A stretch of 19,928 bases of DNA, from assembly GCA_959019945.1 (NCBI GenBank), contig CAUEQD010000032.1, positions 1-19,928 of the forward strand. Reading direction: 5' to 3'. The stretch comes from an uncultured Collinsella sp. Lineage in GTDB: Bacteria; Actinomycetota; Coriobacteriia; Coriobacteriales; Coriobacteriaceae. The position numbers were made by a program, and so were the translations under genes. Below the pieces are notes generated by a model, which was not told the DNA's origin, did not search any database, and saw only the letters and a list, made by a program, of their open reading frames with translations. Shown here in pieces: positions 15,137 to 19,928 of the stretch (position 1 is its first letter; each line of letters starts with the position of its first letter).

Positions 15137-16180
15137 ATGTCGTTTGCCAAGTTCTTTAAAGACGCGCTGCTCCCCGTCGCCGTATGGACGTGCGGCGTGC
15201 TGTTGAGCTGCTTTGTGCTGACGGTCGCCGGGGCGCCTGTCTCTATCGTGGTCATTGCGGTCGGCGTGTCTCTTATCTTTGGCATACTCGGCATTGTGAT
15301 CGAGTACGCGCGCCATCGTCGTTTTCTGCGCCAGCTGGAGCGCGCGGCCGAGGAGCTGGAGAGCCCCGCGTGGGTGCAGGAGATGGTACAGTGCCCGACT
15401 TATGCCGAGGGCGAGCTCGAGTACGAGGTCCTGCGCCGCGTGGGTAAGGCGGCTTGCGATGAGGTAGCGGAAGGTCGCCGCCAGACCGACGACTATCGTG
15501 ACTATATCGAGAGCTGGGTCCACGAGGCCAAGCTGCCCCTGGCGGCAGCCCATCTGATCTTGGAAAACCTGGACGGCAGCGAAGACGACCTGTCGCGCGT
15601 GGATGACCTGGGTCGCGAGCTGGCCCGCGTGGAGCGCTACATCGACCAGGCGCTCTACTATGCGCGCTCGGAAGTCGTGGAGCGCGACTATCTGATTCGC
15701 CGCTGGAGCCTCAAGGCCCTGGTGACGGGCGCGATTAAGGCCAACGCGCGCGAGCTCATCGCGGCGCACGTGGCACCGGTGTGTGAGAACCTCGACTTTG
15801 AGGTCTTTACCGACGAGAAGTGGCTCGAGTTTATTCTGGGCCAACTCATCCAGAACAGCATTAAATACGCGCGCGAGGACGGTGCGAAGATCACGTTTTC
15901 GGGCGCGCTGCTGGACGAAGGCCAGGCGAGCGAGCGCATCGAGCTTACCGTTGCCGACAATGGTTGCGGAGTGAGCGCAGCTGACCTGCCCCGCGTGTTC
16001 GAGAAGGGCTTTACCGGCGACAACGGCCGCACGACCAAGCGCGCAACGGGCATCGGCCTCTACTTGGTGGCGCGCCTATGCTCCAAAATGGGCATCGACG
16101 TCACCGCTGCCTCGGAGCCCGGCAAAGGATTCACCGTAACCTTCGCCTTCTCAACGAACAAATTCCAATACTTCGAGTAG
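15137..16180 (+). CDS. Sensor histidine kinase, intramembrane-sensing (BceS-like) type
   Basis: A 347-residue kinase with two membrane helices close together (about residues 10-31 and 34-56) and almost no extracellular loop. This is the hallmark of intramembrane-sensing kinases that read an ABC transporter partner. The H-box is YIESWVHEAKLPLAA with phosphoacceptor H129. The ATPase domain has QLIQNSIKYAR (N-box), DNGCGV (G1), VFEKGFTG (F-box) and ATGIGLYL (G2). AGGGG lies 6 bases before the ATG. It forms an operon with the upstream response regulator. No BceAB-type transporter gene lies next to the pair within the window, so the partner, if any, is elsewhere. Confidence 0.92.
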   Translation: MSFAKFFKDALLPVAVWTCGVLLSCFVLTVAGAPVSIVVIAVGVSLIFGILGIVIEYARHRRFLRQLERAAEELESPAWVQEMVQCPTYAEGELEYEVLRRVGKAACDEVAEGRRQTDDYRDYIESWVHEAKLPLAAAHLILENLDGSEDDLSRVDDLGRELARVERYIDQALYYARSEVVERDYLIRRWSLKALVTGAIKANARELIAAHVAPVCENLDFEVFTDEKWLEFILGQLIQNSIKYAREDGAKITFSGALLDEGQASERIELTVADNGCGVSAADLPRVFEKGFTGDNGRTTKRATGIGLYLVARLCSKMGIDVTAASEPGKGFTVTFAFSTNKFQYFE

Positions 16181-16243
16181 CCGGTCCGCGTGGCGCGATC
16201 GACGGAATCTTCCCGTTTAGGAGGATGGCGATCGCTTTGGCTA

Positions 16244-16345
16244 CTATGTTCACGAACGTGAGTATAGGTATTACTTGTAAAGCTATAATCACGTTCGGGA
16301 ACATAGCTATACAGTTCTATACTATGTTCACGACTGGGAACATAG
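16244..16345 (+). promoter_or_regulatory. Three evenly spaced operators upstream of hipBA
   Basis: Three 24-bp palindromic sites start at 16244, 16283 and 16322, exactly 39 bases apart. The third has perfect CTATGTTC and GAACATAG arms around 8 bases. The first reads CTATGTTC in its left arm. The second is the first inverted, matching at 22 of 24 positions. A perfect TATAAT (16284-16289) lies in the second site and a TATACT (16318-16323) overlaps the third. The last site ends 2 bases before the hipB Shine-Dalgarno. HipB proteins are known to repress through several such operators, so autoregulation is likely. Confidence 0.8.
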
Positions 16346-16357
16346 CTAAGGAGCGGC

Positions 16358-16648
16358 ATGAGAACGGTGACAACGACTAAAGTGCTCGATGGACGCATCA
16401 AACTTAAGCCGTCTGAAACTGCTTTCTCGGAACGCATGGTTTTCGATCCGGGCGAGATGGGGAAGGCCCTTAGGCTTAGAAGGCGTGAGCTTGGCCTAAC
16501 TCAACGCGACGTCGCGACTATGACGGGTCGCAGCCTTCGTGTGATAGGCGATATCGAGCGGGGGCGGACAACGGTCGAAATCGGCGTCATTTTCGACTAC
16601 GCCTCCATTGTGGATATCGATTTTATTCTGAAGGTGAGGGGAAAATAA
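16358..16648 (+). CDS. hipB: XRE-family antitoxin HipB
   Basis: A 96-residue helix-turn-helix protein of the XRE/Cro type, antitoxin partner of the kinase downstream. The DNA-binding domain covers about residues 33-88, with the core GLTQRDVATMTGRSLRVIGD (46-65) and IERGRTTVEIG following. The N-terminal 30 residues are less conserved in type, and the frame has another start at M28. ATG 16358 follows AAGGAG (16348-16353) with a short 4-base gap. The stop overlaps the hipA start by one base (TAATG), so the pair is tightly coupled. It is expected to bind the three operators upstream and to hold HipA inactive. Family behaviour supports this; nothing here tests it. Confidence 0.9.
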   Translation: MRTVTTTKVLDGRIKLKPSETAFSERMVFDPGEMGKALRLRRRELGLTQRDVATMTGRSLRVIGDIERGRTTVEIGVIFDYASIVDIDFILKVRGK

Positions 16649-17940
16649 TGGGCGGCACGCTGTTCGTTCATCGTGAGTTTAAGGGATCCTACCAGCTGCT
16701 TGGCATATTGGAAGAGAATGCTGGGCTTCCGCTATTCACCTATGTCCCCGAGTACCTCGAGAATGCTGACGCGGTTCCGATTTCGTCCTCGTTGCCCTTG
16801 TCGGCCGAGACATTCAGCCCGGACGTAACGAGCTCCTTTTTCTCCGGCATTATTCCAGAGGGACAGCTCAACAGAGACCTTGAGAAAAAGGCTCGGGCGG
16901 AACGCGGCGATTACTTTAAGGTCCTCGATTTGGTTCGCAACGAACCCGTCGGCGCTTTGATTTTGACGCGAGAACCTTCGGCCGACGGTCTCGAAATGGG
17001 CTATGAGGAGATAGGGGAGAAGCAGCTGAACAAGCTGGCGTACGCGCCAGCGGAGGTGGCCTTTGGTCTTGCGCTCGAGAGTCGAATTTCCCTTGCGGGC
17101 GTTCAGGCGAAAATCGGCCTCTACCATGCGGGTGATGACTCATGCGATGGATGGTATCTGCCCCACGGGGCAGCCCCATCGACGCATATCCTCAAAGCGG
17201 GGTCGAAAGCATTTCCGGGTGAGACGGTGTGCGAAGCTATGTGCGTGAGAGCTGCTTCGCTGATGGATCTATCAGCCGAAGAGTGCTTTCTAATTCGAGT
17301 TGAAGATGCCGAACCGATTATCGCCGTGAAGCGGTTTGACCGAGCGATGTCTAATGGTGGTCGTTCGCTCGATGGGCTGCTGGTTCCAAATCGTCTGCAC
17401 CAGGAGGACATTTGTCAGGCAAAAGGCATTTCGCGCGAGCTTAAATATGAGCCAACGGGCGTCAATTACCTGGGGCTTATCGTCGACGCGGTACGAAGGG
17501 TGTCGACGAATCAAATGGAGGATAGGTTTCTTGTTGGCTATAACCAACTGTTCGATTATGCCGTAGGAAACTGCGACAACCATCTTAAGAATTGGTCACT
17601 CGTGTGGGACGAGGACTGGAAGCAAGTGAGGTTGGCGCCGCTCTACGATGTGTTGTGTACAACGATCTATCCCAATCTCGTTCGCGAGATGGGGGTTTCG
17701 TTTGGCGGAAGCCGAAAAATCGATGATGTGACTCGCGAGTCGGCGTTGAGGCAAATGGCCGAGGCGGGTTTGCCCCAGGGGATCGTCACCGGAATGATTA
17801 ACGACACCTGCAGTGAGGTGCCAGACGCACTGAGAGATGCAGCGCGCAGCCTCAAAGAAGAAGGTTTCCCTGAGGCAGAAGCAATGTTCGATAAGATCAT
17901 TCCAGAAGTACAAACCCGCCTAAACAGAATCGCCCCATAA
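16648..17940 (+). CDS. hipA: HipA-family serine/threonine kinase toxin
   Basis: A 430-residue HipA kinase. In E. coli the homologue phosphorylates glutamyl-tRNA synthetase and causes growth arrest and persistence. The N-terminal subdomain (about 1-110) is followed by the Ser-containing loop RISLAGVQAKIGL (146-158, S148 at the autophosphorylation position). Further motifs are STHILK (178-183, with ATP-binding lysine K183), VKRFDR (227-232), the catalytic loop NCDNHLKNWS (308-317, D310 and N315) and PLYDVL with the metal-binding D334. All key residues are present, so the toxin should be active. AAGGTGAGGGG precedes the ATG, which shares one base with the hipB stop. The operon is followed by a strong terminator and is more AT-rich than core genes, which hints at transfer. 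Confidence 0.94.
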   Translation: MGGTLFVHREFKGSYQLLGILEENAGLPLFTYVPEYLENADAVPISSSLPLSAETFSPDVTSSFFSGIIPEGQLNRDLEKKARAERGDYFKVLDLVRNEPVGALILTREPSADGLEMGYEEIGEKQLNKLAYAPAEVAFGLALESRISLAGVQAKIGLYHAGDDSCDGWYLPHGAAPSTHILKAGSKAFPGETVCEAMCVRAASLMDLSAEECFLIRVEDAEPIIAVKRFDRAMSNGGRSLDGLLVPNRLHQEDICQAKGISRELKYEPTGVNYLGLIVDAVRRVSTNQMEDRFLVGYNQLFDYAVGNCDNHLKNWSLVWDEDWKQVRLAPLYDVLCTTIYPNLVREMGVSFGGSRKIDDVTRESALRQMAEAGLPQGIVTGMINDTCSEVPDALRDAARSLKEEGFPEAEAMFDKIIPEVQTRLNRIAP

Positions 17941-17946
17941 CAAAAA

Positions 17947-17981
17947 CGTGCCGCCCCAAACGGGGCGGCACGCCATCTTTT
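17947..17981 (+). terminator. Rho-independent terminator of hipBA
   Basis: CGTGCCGCCCC (17947-17957) and GGGGCGGCACG (17962-17972) form a perfect 11-bp GC-rich stem with an AAAC tetraloop, followed by CCATCTTTT. It lies 7 bases after the hipA stop codon. Confidence 0.9.
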
Positions 17982-18013
17982 AATCAGATAACTCGTTGAA
18001 GTACGGTGACGAA

Positions 18014-18104
18014 GGCGCAAGGCCGGGAGGGGCTATCTAAGCCGACATCCCGCAGCCGCGAAGCGGCGAGGACGTCGGCGTGATAACCCCGCAGGCCTTG
18101 CGCC
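18014..18104. other. 91-nt highly structured intergenic element
   Basis: Four nested stems stack into one long fold. Stem A is GGCGCAAGGCC (18014-18024) with 18094-18104, perfect over 11 bp. Stem B is 18029-18037 with 18082-18090, 8 of 9 pairs. Stem C is GCCGAC (18041-18046) with GTCGGC (18074-18079), extended by TCC/GGA. Stem D is GCCGC (18055-18059) with GCGGC (18063-18067) and a GAA loop. It lies between two convergent genes, past the hipA terminator. No T-run follows on either strand, so it is not an ordinary terminator. It may be a small RNA, an mRNA 3' structure of the stress gene or a REP-like mobile palindrome. Confidence 0.55.
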
Positions 18105-18117
18105 GACGGGAAGGAAC

Positions 18118-18555
18118 CTACTTCACGACCAAAATGTCGCAGTCCGTGTTACGCAGCAGGAACGTCGAAATCGAGCCCAGCAGCGCATACTTAATCGAGG
18201 ATAGGCCGCGGGCACCGCAGAGCACCAGGTCGGGCTTGACCACGTCGAGCATCTCGTCCTTGAGCGTCTCGCGAATACGACCGGCGCGAATCATGACCTC
18301 GACCTCGGGAATATCGGGATTGGCCTTGGCCTCCTCGAGCTGCTTGGCAATGGAGTTATTAAAGGCCTCCTCTAGGCCGTTGACCAGGTCGACCGGGTAG
18401 GAGCCGGCGCTCTCGAGCGCCGTGGAGTCAATCACGTGACCAATAATCAGCTTGGCACCGTTGTTTGCGGCGACCTTGATGGCGCGTGCGAGCACAAAAT
18501 CCTGCTGCTCAGTACCGTCGAGTGAAACAAATACCTTGGTGTAGCCCTCGTTCAT
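18118..18555 (-). CDS. Universal stress protein (UspA family)
   Basis: A 145-residue single-domain universal stress protein, cytosolic, of the ATP-binding subgroup. The family's nucleotide motif G-2x-G-9x-G(S/T) is fully present as GARGLSSIKYALLGS near the C-terminus, and the N-terminal strand reads KVFVSLDGTEQ. Family members form dimers and are induced by stress or growth arrest; their precise roles vary. The Shine-Dalgarno AAGGAGG lies about 6 bases before the ATG at 18555. The coding region ends 14 bases from the structured element, which would form part of its 3' untranslated region if the transcript runs on. It is divergent from uppP. Confidence 0.93.
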   Translation of the reverse strand: MNEGYTKVFVSLDGTEQQDFVLARAIKVAANNGAKLIIGHVIDSTALESAGSYPVDLVNGLEEAFNNSIAKQLEEAKANPDIPEVEVMIRAGRIRETLKDEMLDVVKPDLVLCGARGLSSIKYALLGSISTFLLRNTDCDILVVK

Positions 18556-18650
18556 GGTTTCCTCCTTGGTCTATTGCACGGGCGCGGGGCTCGTGCATCG
18601 GGCGGGCGCGGGCGCGTTGGCCGCCGGACACTTTATCTTGTTGCAGTTAT

Positions 18651-18666
18651 ACCCAAGGATTTGGGT
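18651..18666. promoter_or_regulatory. Inverted repeat in the usp-uppP divergent region
   Basis: ACCCAA (18651-18656) and TTGGGT (18661-18666) form a perfect 6-bp inverted repeat with GGAT between. It lies between two divergent genes and next to a minus-strand TATAAC (18645-18650), a possible -10 for the stress gene. A regulator site is plausible but unproven. Confidence 0.3.
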
Positions 18667-18737
18667 TTGACCGCTCGCAATTCTGTGAACGGGCGAGTTT
18701 TTTGGTAAGGGTAGGCGCAGGCGCGCCGCCAACGGTT

Positions 18738-18743
18738 GATAAT
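18738..18743 (+). promoter_or_regulatory. Candidate -10 box (GATAAT) for uppP
   Basis: GATAAT at 18738-18743 lies about 60 bases before the uppP start and has no clear -35 box. It is the best AT-rich hexamer in an otherwise GC-rich stretch. Confidence 0.3.
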
Positions 18744-18803
18744 GGGACATCGCCCGCACCGTCCGCAGAACAATATCGGCGGATGTCTAACGAGGGGGTC
18801 CCT

Positions 18804-19784
18804 TTGGATATTATCGAGCTTCTAAAATCTGCCTTCATGGGCCTGGTCGAGGGCATCACCGAATGGTTGCCGGTTTCGTCGACGGGCCACATGATCTTGG
18901 TGGACGAGTTCGTCAAGATGAACGTGAGCGAGACGTTCTGGAATATGTTCCTGGTCGTGATTCAGCTCGGCGCCATTCTGGCCGTCTGTGTGCTGTTCTT
19001 CCATGAGCTCAATCCGTTCTCGCCCAGCAAGGGCAAGGAGGGCCGTCGCGACACCTGGGTGCTGTGGGGCAAGATTGTGCTCGGCTGCATTCCTGCGGCG
19101 GCGATCGGTCTGCCGCTCAACGACTGGATGGAGGAGCATTTCTACAATGCTCCCGTCGTGGCGCTGGCGCTCATTGTGTACGGCGTGCTGTTTATCGTGA
19201 TCGAGAACTGGCGCGCGAGCAAGCGCGAGGAAATGGCCGTTGCCGGTTCGTTTGGTTCGCGTGCTGTGGTGTCGGGTGGACGTCCCGCCGGTGCACACTT
19301 TGCGGCGCCCGCGGCAGATGTTGCCGAGGACGAGGGCGATGACGAGGATCTGGACTTTGGCTCCATCGCCACGCTCGAGGACCTGAGCTGGAAGACGGCG
19401 CTGGGCATCGGTTGCTCCCAGGTACTTTCGCTGGTGCCGGGTACGTCGCGCTCTGGCTCCACCATCATCGGTGGCCTGCTTTTGGGCTGCACGCGCTCGG
19501 TGGCATCCAAGTTCACGTTCTTCCTGGCCATCCCCGTTATGTTCGGTGCGAGCGCGCTCAAGCTGGTCAAGTACTTCATTAAGGGCGGCACGTTTGGCGC
19601 CAACGAGGTCGCCATCTTGGGCGTGGGCTGCGTCGTGGCCTTTGTGGTTTCGCTCATCGCCATCAAGTGGCTCATGGGCTTTGTCCGTCGTCACGACTTT
19701 AAGTGCTTCGGCGTCTACCGCATCGTCCTGGGCATCGTGGTGCTCGCATACTTCTTCGTCTTGGAGCCTATGCTCGGCCTGTAA
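18804..19784 (+). CDS. uppP: Undecaprenyl-diphosphatase UppP (BacA)
   Basis: An integral membrane phosphatase of 326 residues that converts undecaprenyl diphosphate to the monophosphate, recycling the lipid carrier of cell-wall synthesis; it also gives bacitracin tolerance. The two family motifs are present: EGITEWLPVSSTGH (16-29) and PGTSRSGST (212-220). Multiple membrane helices follow through the C-terminus. I choose the TTG at 18804: the family starts MDIIELLK at this point and GAGGGGG lies 5 bases upstream. ATG 18783 in the same frame would add seven residues and has a poor ribosome site. The protein is longer than the usual 265-290 residues because of an inserted Ala/Gly-rich and acidic segment (about 141-190). 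It is monocistronic with its own terminator. Confidence 0.95.
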   Translation: MDIIELLKSAFMGLVEGITEWLPVSSTGHMILVDEFVKMNVSETFWNMFLVVIQLGAILAVCVLFFHELNPFSPSKGKEGRRDTWVLWGKIVLGCIPAAAIGLPLNDWMEEHFYNAPVVALALIVYGVLFIVIENWRASKREEMAVAGSFGSRAVVSGGRPAGAHFAAPAADVAEDEGDDEDLDFGSIATLEDLSWKTALGIGCSQVLSLVPGTSRSGSTIIGGLLLGCTRSVASKFTFFLAIPVMFGASALKLVKYFIKGGTFGANEVAILGVGCVVAFVVSLIAIKWLMGFVRRHDFKCFGVYRIVLGIVVLAYFFVLEPMLGL

Positions 19785-19828
19785 CTTGGTTGACGCTGCG
19801 CGGCGGCCAGAGCGACAGCTTGTCATTC

Positions 19829-19870
19829 AAAGAGGGCGGCATGACCAAAAGGTCTATGCCGCCCTCTTTT
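19829..19870 (+). terminator. Rho-independent terminator of uppP
   Basis: AAAGAGGGCGGCAT (19829-19842) pairs with ATGCCGCCCTCTTT (19856-19869), continued inward by GACC/GGTC (19843-19846 with 19851-19854) across one bulged T. An AAAA loop caps it and the T-run ends at 19870. The remaining 58 bases of the window hold no gene, only a GC palindrome (GGCGCGC-A-GCGCGCC, 19896-19910). Confidence 0.92.
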
Positions 19871-19928
19871 CATTTAGAGGCTTTAGCCTGTGCGGGGCGC
19901 GCAGCGCGCCGCATCAGAAACCACCCGC

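Noticed and set aside
16225..16380. A 51-codon frame (starting MAIALATMFTN) crossing the hip operators, with AGGAGG ahead
   Set aside because: The Shine-Dalgarno abuts the ATG with no spacer. The frame stays open because the operators repeat with a period divisible by three, and it runs into hipB in another frame.
18674..18700. CTCGC/GCGAG with TTTTTT downstream, terminator-like
   Set aside because: The stem is 5 bp with a 14-base loop, and it lies in a divergent promoter region where no transcript needs to end.
1..19928. CRISPR arrays, rRNA genes and prophage structural genes
   Set aside because: No regularly spaced repeat arrays, rRNA signatures or phage morphogenesis proteins were visible. 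The metallophosphoesterases can occur in phages, but nothing else phage-like is near them.

Overview
This window looks like chromosomal DNA from a high-GC gut actinobacterium. My best guess is Coriobacteriia, probably Collinsella or a close relative. This is inference from overall base composition, protein style and gene neighbourhood; there is no rRNA or tRNA in the window to confirm it. Conserved chromosomal genes (gluQRS, purH, a PhoB-type regulator with its kinase, uspA-like, uppP) alternate with an accessory layer: an IS21-family element, a DUF4143 ATPase, two different toxin-antitoxin operons and several palindromic intergenic elements.

Layout. About 15-2489 is an IS21-type insertion sequence on the minus strand, with istB intact and istA broken by a -1 frameshift near 1530, so it is probably immobile unless the base is a sequencing error. 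From 2490 to 6180 there is a noncoding stretch, an exact 40-bp-period repeat pair, a 431-residue AAA_14/DUF4143 ATPase, a small two-helix membrane protein and two overlapping calcineurin-like phosphoesterases. From 6219 to 7005 there is a TacA/TacT-like (DUF1778/GNAT) toxin-antitoxin operon on the minus strand, whose promoter spacer is filled by a perfect palindrome. Next comes gluQRS (minus), which may have a leaderless transcript.

The stretch 8070-8578 has no gene and carries a strong hairpin and a short direct-repeat pair. A secreted/membrane DUF2207 protein with a glycine-rich tail follows (8579-10525). A 230-bp fold-back element enclosing a terminator lies at 10639-10868. A GNAT acetyltransferase (minus) is divergent from purH. 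After the purH terminator come an unrecognised 235-residue protein, a possible pseudoknot at its 3' end, and a two-component pair whose kinase is of the short intramembrane-sensing (BceS-like) type. No ABC transporter sits beside it.

From 16244 to 17940 there is a hipBA operon preceded by three 24-bp operators spaced exactly 39 bp apart. Between the hipA terminator and the convergent universal stress gene lies a 91-nt sequence that folds on paper into four stacked stems. The window ends with uppP (TTG start, unusual acidic insert) and its terminator.

How the parts relate: the two toxin-antitoxin loci each show a visible autoregulatory operator architecture. The phosphoesterases are translationally coupled, and so is the hipB-hipA pair. 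I did not find a clear, wholly new multi-gene system. The best leads for something undescribed are the structured noncoding elements (10639-10868, 14275-14321, 18014-18104, 2789-2868) and the phased hip operators.
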